A DNA stretch of 64,000 nt from Neofusicoccum parvum (taxonomy: Eukaryota > Ascomycota > Dothideomycetes > Botryosphaeriales > Botryosphaeriaceae), in the NCBI GenBank assembly GCA_020912385.1, contig CP087221.1, positions 248,001-312,000 on the forward strand. Reading direction: 5' to 3'. The notes beneath the pieces are model-generated. The model had not been told where the DNA came from, did not search any database, and worked only from the letters and a program-made list of their open reading frames with translations. Shown here one piece after another: positions 12,800-24,451 of the stretch (position 1 is the first letter of the stretch; every line of letters starts with the position of its first letter). The translations under genes and the position numbers were made by a program.

Positions 12800-13787
12800 G
12801 GCGATGATGATAGAGGACACGAGGTGGAAGTGGAAAGAAGAAACGGCTAGCGACACTCCGTCGCCGCCATTACGACGAGACTGCGGACGCTAAGCCTGGG
12901 CCTTAGCCAGCGCTTCCGTGTAGATCAACGCCCTAAGCCACAAGCCGCTCAGCCTTCGCTTTCGCATTCAACGGGGCGCTCCCCGCCAGTAAGAACGCAT
13001 GCCTTGTCGGGAGCGACTGGCTGGCGGGCGGGGCGTGCGATGGTTTGTGATGCAATTGTTCCTTGCAGGTGCAACGCGCACCGTCGCGGCTGGTCGCTTC
13101 GGTTACAGAAGATGCTTGACTGACTCTCGAGGCGCTGCATGGATCAGCTCTGTGGTCTTGCCTGCAGGCGCTTTGTCGGCTGTCTCCGGGAGCTTCGATG
13201 GCAGCGGGCGACGCAGTCAGCATGGAATTACTGCTTTGAGCCGTCGTGATGCAGATCATCCGCTGTCTCCTGGCCAGCTTCACCACTCCGCATTGCGCGG
13301 TTACGAGCGCGGGGTTGCGGGCTGCTTCAGAAAGCGACGTAGCGGTCAGCAAAAAGAAAAGCGGGCGTTCCTTCGTTTGCTCACCCCTCCAGGTTGTCGA
13401 TAATGGTCTTCATGTTAAGCTCAAAGTAAGGTTTGCCGGCATTTGCCAGAGACTTATAATTACCGTGCCTCCACGGGATCGTGTGCTGGTCCAGACCGCC
13501 CGCAGAATTGAGAGATGGAGTGCTGTGTAACGTTACTCGCATGCGACGAGACGTTGATCAGCCACGCAGTCAACGCGGATGTAGCACCAGCCAAGCGGTG
13601 GCGGGTTGACGCAACTGACAGTGACCGTGACAGCGCCCCACCTAGCGGCAACAATTTCCACAATCGATAAGCAAAACCCGCACTTCTGCGCATCCGCCTC
13701 AAAACTGTCCGCCGCCCATTGTGCTCCCACGAAACCCCCCCGGTCCGGACCGCCGCAGGAAGAACACCTCGACAGAAGACAGCCACG
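12800..13787. other. Divergent intergenic region between the P450 gene and YAE1
   Basis: About 1 kb between two divergent start codons. It must hold both promoters. Short open frames on both strands show no domain; I see no RNA gene. Confidence 0.55.
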
Positions 13788-14594
13788 ATGCTGCGCGAAG
13801 ACAAGGGCGACATGTCTCCCACCACCGCCTTCCGCTCCCTCTCCGTGCGCGCCTCCGCCTCGCCGCCGCCGCCGCTCAACAACGCCCTCGACGACATTTT
13901 CGGCGACCCTGCCGCGCCCGCGCCCGTCCCCATCGTTCCTGCGACCACGTCCAGCCAGCTCGACGACATCTTCGGCTGCTCGCCGCCGCGCGACGGCGCC
14001 CCCCACACCGTTGCTCGCGGCGAAGAGGATGGCGCAGCGCCGCATGGCCGGACCGCCCCCAGCAGAGACGTCTCGGACATCCCGCGCCTGCGCAGCGTGC
14101 ACGTCACGGCGGGCTACCGCGAGGGCCTTGCGGAGAGCAAGGCTGGATACGTGCAGCACGGCTTCGACGAGGGCTTTCCGCTGGGCGCCGTGTTGGGCGT
14201 GAAGGTGGGGTGGGTGCTCGGGGTGCTGGAGGGCGTGGCGGTGGCCTTGAGGGCTGCGGCGCTGCGGAGGGTCGGCGGAGATGCCGGCGGCGTGGATGGG
14301 GCCACGGTGGGAGCGTTCGACGGTGTCAGGAAGCAGTTGGTGGAAGCGCGGGAGGAGCTGGACGTCGTGTCGCTGTTTGGGCAGGAGTATTTCGATGGGG
14401 AGGGGATCTGGCGGTACCACGTTGAGGGGAAGGAGGACGAGGTTACGTTCGAGGAGGTGGCAGCTCAGCACCCGCTGGTTTCGAAGTGGTTGGTGGCTGC
14501 GGAGGCGCTGGCAGGGAAGGAAAGGATCGACCTCGGAATTCTGGATAGGCGCGCCAGGGAGGACTCTGACGATGAGGAAACGACTGTCGGCTGA
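13788..14594 (+). CDS. YAE1: Yae1-domain protein (cytosolic Fe-S assembly adaptor)
   Basis: The single-exon product has 268 residues. In yeast, Yae1 with Lto1 links the ABC protein Rli1 to the cytosolic iron-sulfur targeting machinery. The signature is at about residues 108-141: GYREGLAESKAGYVQHGFDEG followed by a second G-rich repeat (LGAVLGVKVGWVLGVLEG), the (D/E)G-x3-G type helix repeats of the Yae1/Lto1 family. The N-terminal 100 residues are low-complexity and contain the hexapeptide LDDIFG twice (about residues 34-39 and 58-63). The C-terminal 130 residues are less typical and somewhat longer than in yeast. The start is the ATG at 13788; another in-frame ATG follows eight codons later. 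The same frame is open upstream but has no ATG there. Confidence 0.88.
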   Translation: MLREDKGDMSPTTAFRSLSVRASASPPPPLNNALDDIFGDPAAPAPVPIVPATTSSQLDDIFGCSPPRDGAPHTVARGEEDGAAPHGRTAPSRDVSDIPRLRSVHVTAGYREGLAESKAGYVQHGFDEGFPLGAVLGVKVGWVLGVLEGVAVALRAAALRRVGGDAGGVDGATVGAFDGVRKQLVEAREELDVVSLFGQEYFDGEGIWRYHVEGKEDEVTFEEVAAQHPLVSKWLVAAEALAGKERIDLGILDRRAREDSDDEETTVG

Positions 14595-15587
14595 AGTTTT
14601 GGTGGCATTGTTCAGAGCCATTTCGACTGCGGCTGTGGATGCCGCCCACCCTCCTCGGACAGGCCTAAGACAAGAGTCCCGCTGCCGGTCATCCGTTCAG
14701 CGAGTAGGAAGCATGCCGACTGTCGCTTCCCAAGGACGAGGGGCGCCCCTTGAACCTTGGCTCGTCTATCTAAACGCAGGGTCGCCGAAGGATCCGCCGT
14801 CTCGGTTCCTACTGCGGAGAAGATTGAGATATCGGCAAGCTTGATTGACTCGAGAAACCCACAACGCTGTCGGGTTGGTTGCAGAATCGTATCAGATCTC
14901 GCATAGAATGCGGAGTTGTCGGAAAGGCCGGACATCCCCACTTAGAAAAATTGTGAGGGAGACGGGTATAGTAACGTGGAGAGATGATGGAATTAGGACC
15001 TCGGTGTGTATTTGAGGTTGTTCGCGAAGATTGAAAGAGTGTCCCCCAATTAAGTACCGAGCCGATCTCGGCATTACACAAGTGTCGAGGACAGGGAAAT
15101 CTAGGACATTAAACCGAGAAGAACTGATTCTCTAATATGCGTTCCTGGTTCTACACCTAAGGGCTGGCACAGATTTCCCTTGACAAGAATAACCACGTAG
15201 GGAGTCGAAGCACCCATCTGTGCAGAACTTCAGAATATGTGCCAAAACTTTCCTGACGAATGCTTCGATTCCTGTGCCCAAGTAAAACTCTGCTTATTTC
15301 GCGCTAGGCGCTGACTGCGAGACCCCTCTGCCTTGACCTCAATTTCTCCGCTGAACCATGTACACGTGCCAGCAACCCCTTCACCTGAGAACTCCGAGTG
15401 AACATTCATCTCATGCTAATAATATGCCTCGACAATTTTCCGAAGCTATCCACTGTCCCTCGACCCCAAATTAATTATAACAGACCTGTATTGCCCCAGT
15501 AGACATGCTGGATCGAAAGATGTAGAATAATTCGACGGGCGCTTTTTCCGGATGTCCCGGTTCAGTTGGTTATCAGTTTGGGCCATT
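14595..15587. other. Intergenic region (converging 3' ends)
   Basis: About 1 kb between convergent YAE1 and the PNPOx-like gene. It is AT-richer toward 15000-15500. No gene, RNA or repeat is recognisable. Confidence 0.6.
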
Positions 15588-16386
15588 TCAGACGCCGTTT
15601 GGTAATGCTCCTGCAGACCTTCCAGTTCCATCCTCGCTGGCGATGACCCAGTCTGTGAGCTGACCCTTGTAGTCCGAAATGCGGCCATCTTTGATGGTGA
15701 CAGCAATGACTCTTGCCTCCTCGCCCTCGACCCAGTATCCCCTTCCTCCGTCTCCGCTTCCAGAAACATTCGGGCTTGTGCTGAACGCGTTGCTCGCATC
15801 ATCCACCTCGGAACCAAAGGTATTGTTCTCCAGGTGCTTGGCCTTGAGCCATTTCTCCTCGTCCGAGCCATGCGGCGCGAAGGCCGCATTGCCATTGATC
15901 GTCACCGAGATACGCGACAGGGAAGCGGAGTTCATTCCCAGAAGCAGGGTGGCCAAGGAGCTTCGGGACGCGGCCGGCGGCGGGCTCCCCTCGCGGCCGG
16001 AGGTCAGCGTGGGAGGGCGGGTAGAGATCCAGTCGTGAACTAGCAGGGAGACGCGCGGGTTCTGGCACAAGTTGGCCGTCTTCTGGGTGCCGGGCGGGGT
16101 GGTCATAATGATCTGCGGGGAAGGCGAGTAGGGCGACGAGGGCAGGTAGGTGTAGTTCATGAGGGAGATGTGCGGCATGGCGTCAGGCGAGCTTGTCGCA
16201 AGGTGCAACTGCATTGTACTTAGCATCCAGCATGCGAGGGGGTCGGCGGCGGCGGCGGGCAGCGCATGACTGCGCGATGTCCGTGGCGGAACTCACGTAG
16301 CGCGCATTTTCCAGGCATTGAACGACTTCCTGCGGCAGCGTGGAAGACACGCGGGGCACGTTCTCGTCGGCGGCGATTTCGGGCAT
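15588..16386 (-). CDS. Pyridoxamine 5'-phosphate oxidase-like FMN split-barrel protein
   Basis: The protein has 236 residues from two exons on the minus strand (16386-16297 and 16208-15588; GTGAGT donor, TGCAG acceptor, phase 0). The join reads ENARYLHLATSSPDAMPHIS, the start of the FMN-binding split-barrel fold, followed by a strand region (PQIIMTTPPGTQKTANLCQ) and PRVSLLVHDW typical of the pyridoxamine-phosphate-oxidase-like superfamily. It is most like the uncharacterised fungal proteins related to yeast YLR456W/YPR172W rather than the true Pdx3 oxidase. Flavin binding is expected from the fold; the reaction is unknown. The loop around residues 85-105 (SGREGSPPPAASRSS) is an insertion of low complexity. 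Its start codon lies 361 bp from that of the divergent RhoGAP gene. Confidence 0.88.
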
Positions 16387-16747
16387 GGCTGAGGCAGGTT
16401 CCACGGACGTGATCCAGAGCTCGTCCACTTGCGCCGGTGGTTTGGGGGCGGGGTGTTCAGGTGTTCAGGCGTGAGTGAGAACGAGCAGGCCAAGATCCCC
16501 GCCACTGCTAGACATGTCGCGCGCATCGTTCGGCCACTGGCTCCCGCGAAGCCGCCTCCGCCCCAGCCTCCCGCGCGACGTCACGGGGGCAGGGCTGTGC
16601 GCCACTCAGCCCTGGATACGCGCATTCGATCGGCATCCGTCGTAATACCTAATTAACCCTCCCGAGCCCCGGGCTGCGAACACCACACCCTCAACTCCCT
16701 TCGCCGCCCGCCCAAACCAAGCGCAAGCGCCCGTCGCTGCCGCCATC
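16387..16747. promoter_or_regulatory. Short bidirectional promoter between the PNPOx-like and RhoGAP genes
   Basis: Only 361 bp separate the two divergent ATG codons, so both core promoters must lie here. A TTAATTAACC-like AT-rich patch is near 16650 and a C/T-rich stretch just before the right-hand ATG. No TATA box is evident. Confidence 0.5.
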
Positions 16748-19079
16748 ATGGACTCGAAGGAACTCCCGTCGTCCCCCATGGACCCGTCGCACACGCCCCT
16801 GCAGGAGGGTCCCTCGTCGCCGAACGATCCGGAGCCTGCGCCGCCTGTCCAGCAGCCCGCGCTGGTGGACCTGGCCATCCAGAAGGAGGTGGATGAGGTC
16901 ATCTACTCTGACGTGTGTTGAAGCCGCCGCGTAGCTCCCCGGCGCATTGCTGAACAGGATCCAGATCGGAGTAAACACGCTGCTCACCCGACTCAAGCAG
17001 AGCATTGCTTCCGCCAGGGTATGTAGTAGCCTGACCTTTGCGCGCCATCCGCTTGCTGACAATCGTCGCGCAGGACTTCTCTAACTTCCTGGGCAAGCGC
17101 TCCAAGCTCGAGGAAGAGCACGCGCAGGGCATCAAGAAGCTGTGTCGCTCCACCCACGAAGCTCTGCGCCGCAACGACTCCCGCCAGGGCAGCTATGGCA
17201 CCCAGTTCGAGGAGGCGACCAAGGTGCACGAGCGCATGGGCGACAACGGGATGCAGTTCGCCCTGTCGCTGCACCAGATGCACGAGGATCTGAACGAACT
17301 CACGAACACCATCGAGAGGCAGCGGAAGCATTGGAAGCAGACGGCTCTGGCGAGCGAGAAGAAGGTCTCGGATGCGATTTCGCAGATGGAGAAGGCTAAG
17401 GCCAAGTACGAGTCGCTAGCGGAGGACTATGACAGGGTCAAAACTGGCGACAGGACTGCAGGAAGAGTGTTTGGTATCAAGGGCCCGAAGAGCGCGGCTC
17501 AGCATGAGGAGGATCTCCATCGCAAGCTTCAGGCTGCAGATGCGGACTACAAGAGCAAAGTTGAGAATGCGCAACTGCTGCGAACTGAGCTTGTCGACAA
17601 GCTGCGGCCACAGGGAGTCAAGTCCATGATTGAGCTCATCAAGGAGTGCGATTCTGGCTTGACTTTGCAGATGCAGAAGTTCGGTAAGTCGAATGCGTTT
17701 CCTCTACCAAATTTTACGGGTAATCCACTGACAATGGCTGCCATACAGCATCTTTCAACGAGAAGCTCCTGCTTGGCAATGGTATTCTCGTTGCTCCGTT
17801 GAACAACCCGGGCGAACCGGAACACCCCAGTCTACGGGACATCATCTACAAGATTGACAACGACAGAGATCTCACTTCGTACATCACCGAGCACTCGGGC
17901 AAAGTCCCAAGACCACCTGAGATCAGGTACCAGCCGCATCATGTATGCTTCTACACACTCAGTCTCACCTGATCATGTGCTGACTTTCATTAGACTTTGG
18001 CTCCGGTCCAACAGCCTTCTCATGCGCCTGTACCGATTTCTGATCCATTCCGTCCTTCTCAGCCGTCGCCAATCCAGACCCAGCCGCCACCTCCACCTCC
18101 GCAGCAGCAGGACCAGGCTCCGTTCCTCTCGTACAATCCGCCTAGGGACACCTCTCCAATCTTGTCGCCCCAACAAGATCCTTTGAGGCAAAACCCATAC
18201 TCGTCACCGACCGAGTCGCGCCCGCCATACCCAACGAACGATTTCCCGCCGCAAAGCTCTGGCTTCAGTAACAACGGGCCCCCAGCGCCCAACGGAGGAG
18301 GAGCGTATGGCGGACCACCACCAGGTGGACCCCCTAGTGGCCCTCCTGTGCACTACTCCAATGCTCCGCCGATCAAGCCAGTCTTTGGGTTGACTCTGGA
18401 CGACTTGTTCCACAGAGATGGATCCCCTGTCCCAATTGTTGTTTACCAATGTATTCAGGCTGTGGACATGTTTGGTTTGGACACCGAGGGCATCTACCGG
18501 GTTCCCGGTACCAGCTCACATATTATGGCCATGAAACAGATGTTCGACCATGGTGAGCTAGAATCTTTGTCGGCTTTGGAAGGGAAGGACATGCAACTGA
18601 CAAGATCACAGATTCTGCGTCGGTCGACTTCCGCAATCCGGAGGCATTCTACCACGATGTCAACAGCGTTGCTGGGCTCCTGAAACAATTTTTCCGCGAT
18701 CTTCCGGACCCGCTACTCACGGCAGCGCATTACGATGAATGCATTGAAGCAGCGAAGATTGAAGACGACACAGTCAGAAGGGATAGTCTGCACGCAATCA
18801 TCAACGCGCTGCCTGACCCCAACTATGCCACGCTGCGGGCGCTAGTGCTGCACTTGAACCGCGTGCAAGACAGGAGTGCCAACAACAGGATGAGCTCTAC
18901 GAACTTGGCCATTTGTTTTGCGTAAGTAATCTGTCCAAAGCGCAGAATGCTCGGAGACTAACATGCGCAGACCTACCATCATGGGGCAACACAGGGGTGC
19001 TATGTCCGACGCCGGACTGCAGGCCAAGGTGTTGGACACTATTCTTGCCAACACATACCAGATCTTCGATGAGGACTAG
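16748..19079 (+). CDS. RGD1: F-BAR and RhoGAP domain protein, Rgd1-like Rho GTPase-activating protein
   Basis: This encodes a 666-residue GTPase-activating protein with an N-terminal F-BAR membrane-curvature domain (about residues 45-300), a Pro/Gln-rich linker (about 340-465) and a C-terminal RhoGAP domain (about 470-660). Exons are 16748-16912, 16965-17018, 17074-17683, 17749-17942, 17994-18552, 18612-18921 and 18971-19079. The F-BAR part is clear from IGVNTLLTRLKQSI, FSNFLGKRSKLEEEHAQG and ALSLHQMHEDL. The RhoGAP arginine finger lies in DTEGIYRVPGTSSHI (R about 510), and the domain continues with GLLKQFFRDLPDPLL and NRMSSTNLAICFAPTIMG. In yeast, Rgd1 stimulates Rho3 and Rho4 and acts in cell-wall and polarity control. 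The order of domains and the length match the Rgd1 group; the exact Rho partner is inference. Confidence 0.93.
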
Positions 19080-19537
19080 GCGTGCGACGTGACACATGCA
19101 AGCAGGTGGGAAGTGTGCTGAAGGATTTTGAAGGGCGCTTGATACCAGTGTGAAGTATGGTATCCAGTCTCACATTCTGTTGCGGACGATACCAATGAGT
19201 TATCCAGTTATGGAGCTTCTTATTCATGGGGAAATGTATAGCTGATGTTTCTGACCGCGGAGCGTGATCGTGGAAAGTGATGCAAAATGAGGATCAGTCA
19301 GCATTCGGGGTTCGGGGCTCGGGGTTGCTCGGGCCGAGCCGATGGCACGGCGATTTGCGAGCAGGATGCCGGGCGACCGATCGGCGGCGCGTCAGTCGTC
19401 ATCGATAGGAAGTCGGCCAGGCGCATGCGAGTAAGCACCTGCACCTGGCCAGGCACCAGGCATCCCTCAACCTCTGCCGCCGCCTCAATCCGTTTTCCCT
19501 CAACTCCATCCCTCCTCACAGCGCAGGGCTCGCCACC
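19080..19537. other. Intergenic region between the RhoGAP and UbiB-like genes
   Basis: About 460 bp in tandem orientation holding a 3' UTR and the next promoter. The last 40 bases are C/T-rich and lead into a good initiation context (CCACCATG). Nothing else is seen. Confidence 0.55.
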
Positions 19538-21620
19538 ATGTACAATGGCCTGCCTCGCACTTGCAGAGCTCCGCGCCATGCCATCCAGCTGACCCGCCCC
19601 GCCGCCGCCGTCGCCCGCACCGCGCAACCGCCGCCATTGCTCCTCCGCCGCTCGCTCCAAACCACCAAGAAACCCTCCCCTGCCACCGTTCCTCCTCGCG
19701 CGACCTCCTCAAAACCATCGCCTCCTCCTCCTCCTCCGCGCAAGCCCTCCTCTTCCTACCCGCGCACGCGCAAATGGGCGCGCCGCCTCGCGTGGACGTC
19801 GGCGCTGCTCGGCGCCGGCTACGCCGCGGACAAGCAGTGGAACAACGCGGCGGCGGGGCGGTCGCTGCGCACGTTCTCGACGGGGCTGGCGATCGGGCTG
19901 GACTACAAGATCAACTTCCGGGCGCACCCGCCGTTCGCGGCGTCGCTGGCGGAGGTGCACAGCCGGAACGCGGAGCGCGTGTTCAACCTGCTGCGCGACA
20001 ACGGCGGGCTGTACCTGAAGATCGGCCAGGCCATCGCCATGCAGAGCGCGATCCTGCCGCCCGAGTTCCAGAAGATGTTCGCGCGCATGTTCGACGACGC
20101 GCCGCAGAACGCGTGGGCGGACGTGGAGAGGGTCGTGCGCGAGGACTTTGGCGAGAGGGGCCCCGAGGAGGTGTTTGGGGTGAGCTTTGCGGGCGAGGAG
20201 GGGAGGGGTGTGATGGAGAGGACGGCGAGGGCGAGCGCGAGTGTGGCGCAGGTGCACTGGGCGAGGTTGGCGGATGGGAGGGAGGTCGCGGTCAAGATCC
20301 AGAAGAGGGAGATTGCGGCGCAGGTGGGGTGGGATCTTTGGGCTTTCAAGTACGTGGTGTGAGGGTTTGCCGTGAGACTGGATCGTGCTGACTGGGATTT
20401 GTAGGGTCATGGCGAGGGTTTACACGTGGTGGTTCGATTTGCCGCTGTACTCGCTGGTCCCGTACATCTCGGAGCGCTTGATGCTGGAGACGGACTTTGA
20501 GAACGAGGCGAATAACTCGGAGAACATGAAGAAGCTGGTCGAGAGCGAGCCTAGGTTACGGGGGCGTGTGTACATTCCGAAGGTGTACCGCGAGCTTAGC
20601 AGTAAACGCGTCATGACGGCAGAGTGGATCGAGGGAACCAGACTATGGGACAAGGAAAGTATAACAAATTCCTGGAGAGGTGGATGGCGCGAAGGCAGCC
20701 CAGGCTGCAATGGCACGCCATTAGATCCACCCTCTAAGGAGGCCATCTCTTCGATTTCGAGCAACGATCCGAACCAGGAAGACCTCAAACCCAAACGCGA
20801 CGGCTGGCGTGGACAGGACGGAAAGGGCGGCCTCGGCCTATCTTTGAAGGACGTCATGACCACCATGGTGGACCTCTTCAGCGCGCAGATGTTCCTCTGG
20901 GGTGTCGTCCACTGCGATCCTCATCCTGGCAACGTCTTCATCCGGCGTCTCCCCAACGGCAAACCCGAGATCGTCCTGATAGATCATGGCCTGTACATCC
21001 AGATGAACCCGGCCTTCCGGCATCAGTATGCGCTGTTCTGGAAATCGCTGATGACGTTCGACAACAACACGATCCGCGACATCGTCAAGTCGTGGGGCAT
21101 CGGCTCGCCCGACCTGTTCGCCAGCGCGACGCTGATGCGGCCGTACACGGGCGGGGACAACTCAACGTCGGACACGATCAGGCAGGGCGTCAAGGGCAAG
21201 ACGGAGCAGGAGCGCGCGTACGAGATGCAGATGAAGATGCGCGCGGGCATCAAGCAGATCCTGGTCGACGAGGAGAAGTGGCCGCGCGAGCTCATCTTCA
21301 TCGGCCGCAACCTGCGCATCGTCCAGGGCAACAACCAGTTCCTAGGCAGCCCTGTCAACCGCATCAAGATTACTGGGCTGTGGGCCAGCCGCGCGCTCGC
21401 CGAGAGCAGGGACCTGCCCGTCGGCGAGCGGCTGCGCCATTGGGTGCAGCATATGAAGTTCAGGCTCGTTCTGCTGGGCAGTGATGCCATCTGGTGGTAT
21501 GCGTGGATCAGGCAGAAGCTGGGGTTGGGAGGCGGGATGGAGGAGGAGATCGAGGCGCAGATGAGGGTCATGGCGAAGGATATGGGGATCGAGCTTAATC
21601 ATGGCGTTTTTGAAGGTTGA
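19538..21620 (+). CDS. Mitochondrial UbiB/ABC1 (ADCK) family atypical kinase-like protein, Mcp2/Cqd2-like
   Basis: The 675-residue product belongs to the UbiB/ABC1/ADCK family of protein-kinase-like ATPases linked to coenzyme Q and lipid handling in mitochondria. Exons are 19538-20349 and 20405-21620. The first 80 residues are rich in Arg, Ser and Pro with almost no acidic residues (mitochondrial presequence), followed by a short hydrophobic segment (about 84-97). Family hallmarks are KxGQ (KIGQ, 161-164), an A-rich loop (ASASVAQVH), the lysine-containing VAVKIQ strand, HCDPHPGN and the UbiB form of the metal loop, IDHGLY. A low-complexity insertion (roughly residues 375-430) splits the kinase lobe after the TAEWIEGTRLWD segment. 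Similarity is nearest to yeast Mcp2 (Cqd2) and human ADCK1 rather than Coq8; that placement is inference. Confidence 0.9.
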
Positions 21621-24451
21621 GGGAGAGGGGCACTGTGATTGGACGGGAAAACGAAAGGCTCTGGCTGATTTACTGATGGAGTCGGAAGGCACTTTCTCCT
21701 CTCGACTATTGGTTGAGATGGACGGGTGATAGATGTATTATATTCTAGGGCATTTCCGCTTTGTCTTATTGTTAGATCCTGCTTTGGGGTAGAGGATAGA
21801 AAGATCTCAGCGAGAAACTAAGAGCATGAGAGCATTCCACTTCAAAATTGGACTAAGCGGATTAGTGATCGCCGACATACCGTTCTGGCGGGTTGTGATG
21901 GCTTCTGCCGACTCCCCACATGTGGTTGTGGTGCAGTAGCTGTTGCGATAAGGTAGAGTAGACGCATAGAGAAGACGGCAAGCACCGCTGCTTCATTGAC
22001 TGTTATACTAGATCGAGTTGATATAATGCGGGAAAACACCAGGCAATGAGGGTAGATCTCGTGAGAAAATTACTGGACATCAATGCCTCCTGTGATGATG
22101 GGAACGTGGCCCGCAAATTTTGCCGGCAAGAGAGAGCGGTCGAAATCTGAACAGGCCCTCTTAAGCCTATCCGAAACCGTGCATTGGGGAGTGTGGAAGG
22201 AGTTGGACGATTCATCGAGCGGAGTAATTACAACGTATCCGCATTCTTCTTTCTGGACAAGTGCTTCGAATCTATCTACATGGTGCGGGTGTTTCTTAGG
22301 TTGGGAGAGAAGGAATGATCTATTTAGTTCCCTACAGGAGTGCGCATCGTGGTTATCCCGATATCGGGTGAGAAGAAAGGACGACCCAGTGCTAGGTCGT
22401 GGCGTATAATGCGCCTGTAAGGATTCCGACTTGCTCATGGTGGTGAGACGATTGAGAACACTGCGTACTGGGGTCAAGTAGTTAGATTCATTGTCTTGAG
22501 GTTCATTGATGGGACGCACCAAAACCAGACTGAGGACCAAAGGTGGCCGGCGGCAGATGAAAAAGTACGATGTCTATCGGGACTTGATGTTGTTGCTCCA
22601 CACACTTCCGTGGCTCGTGCAGGGACAATTTGGGGTGGGCTGCCATCTTAAGAAACACCACCCGCTCCCAGGCGTGCACCTCTGGATGTAAGAGAAGGTC
22701 CGGCAGACGTTCGTATCCGGTTGAACGCTTTGCCCCTTGCGATGCACCGACATGCCGGCCAAAAAGGGGAAGTTTCTCCGCGGTAAGAATTTAGTCATCT
22801 GATGGACCTACCGCATGGAGGCCTGAGGTAGGTGCCAGCGCCAGAAACACTGCAGTGGATATCGGATAGGGACGCGTTCTCAGATGCTGCCATGCTGCCA
22901 TGAAGACAGCCGTGATCAACAAAAGCTCAGCTTTGGGAGGAAAGAAGACCGTCTGTCACCCTGCACCGAAACGCTGGAGAGCGCGGAATCCGGCCCGTCA
23001 GGCCTGGCCGATGGTGTTTCGATAGCCATTGGTGTAGGATGGGGAGTACAGACTGGATGGGTAGTCGCCCAGCCCAAAATGTGGGTTTCACTACGGAGCA
23101 ATATGTCCAAAAGAGTTGTGGAGTTCCATGTTCTGGAGTGTTGGGCGCGCCAGCCCCACCATGGCAGATGCGAGAGAGCGGTTGTGCGAGTTTCTTTAGT
23201 AAAGGACACTTCGGCGTCACCGCCCCATGAGGGCAGACCACACCGGGAGAAGTGTCGTATCGCCAAAACACCGGTATCACTCCAAAAGACCATTCCATGC
23301 GATAACCACAAGAAGTCCCGGGAAAAACACATCTCATAGTAGCCGCCGTCATGTGCGGGTTTCAGAAAATGCTTCCACTGCCTGACCCCGGGTGCATCAG
23401 CCGATAGAGGGAAGTCTCTGCAGACGTCCCCCGTAGCCGCCACACCGGGGATGAGACGCTGCCGGATGCCATGCAAACAAATGCAGGGCGTGATAAACGC
23501 ATCCGAATGCTTCACAAACATGAAGTGTAAGGAAGTGGCTGCTTGGTGCGGCCCGATTGACAGCGGGCACTCCTGCTCGGGTGTCGAGCCACGAAGACGC
23601 GCCGGAGGTGAGCACGCAAGTCTGACAGGCATCACTGGAGGCGGCGTGGGAGGGTGTGGCTAATTGCGCGTCCCCGTAATCGCCTGGCTGCATATGGGGC
23701 AGCCATCAGTGGCTGGCGGCCGGTCCCAGAAGGTGGCAACACGCAGAACGCGAGCAGGAGCGGGATCCGCACAGCTCGGACTTACAGACACTCACTTCGC
23801 AGATGCTCGGGAAGCGTCAATGGGAGCGGGCTGGTGTTCTCCCAGCGTGTTCGCCCGGGCCGGGGCATGCCTGGGCGGGCTCTTCGGCGCCGATCATGGG
23901 CCGTTTGGGGGGAAGCCACGGCGGAGGAGTGGCCTCCAAGTAAGGAGAGGCCAGCGGAAGCGCCGCCCGCGGGCAATGGGTCTCGCAGGCGGAGTGATAT
24001 AGAGCCGCCGGGCGGCGTGCGGGCAGCAGCCAGGCGGGCGCGCTAGGCGGCAGCGCTGGGCGAGTCAGCTCTGCGGTATTATGCGATTGCGGGAGGAGGC
24101 CGGCGAGGGGTCGTTGATATTGTTGCGCAAGGTGGCCGGCCACCGACTCTTCTATTTACCTAGTGCCTTCCCAATCCATCGACACGCGAGCCGTGAGACG
24201 ACGCCCACCGCGCCCGCCCTTCCATCACCCCGACCCAGACACGCCCAGCCCCGGAGTCACGGCGTTGCGGCGTCTGCGAGCCCTGCTGCTGACACTCCTG
24301 CTGCCCTGCTCACGGCGGCTCGTTGGTCGCTTCGGCTGCGCATCCCAGCGAGTTGGTCTCTCCCTCTCGCACGCGCACGCGTTCCTCCACCACACCCCGA
24401 CGCCAAAGCTCCTCTCCCGGCCGCACCCACCACCCGCAGGGCCGCAGCGCC
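21621..24451. other. Long intergenic region between the UbiB-like and ASH1-type genes
   Basis: About 2.8 kb with no recognised gene. Two open frames on the minus strand stand out: 22070-22438 (122 residues from ATG) and 22916-23632 (238 residues from ATG). Neither has a known motif or clear coding bias, so they are not called as genes. From about 23650 the DNA is very GC-rich and forms the probable promoter and leader of the next gene. Confidence 0.5.

Noticed and set aside
13460..14621. Minus-strand frames of 215 and 362 codons opposite YAE1
   Set aside because: They are antisense shadows of a GC-rich coding exon; the plus strand carries the Yae1 signature.
23654..24046. Open frames of 112-130 codons upstream of the ASH1-type gene
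   Set aside because: Composition-driven frames in GC-rich promoter DNA; no motif, overlapping in two frames.
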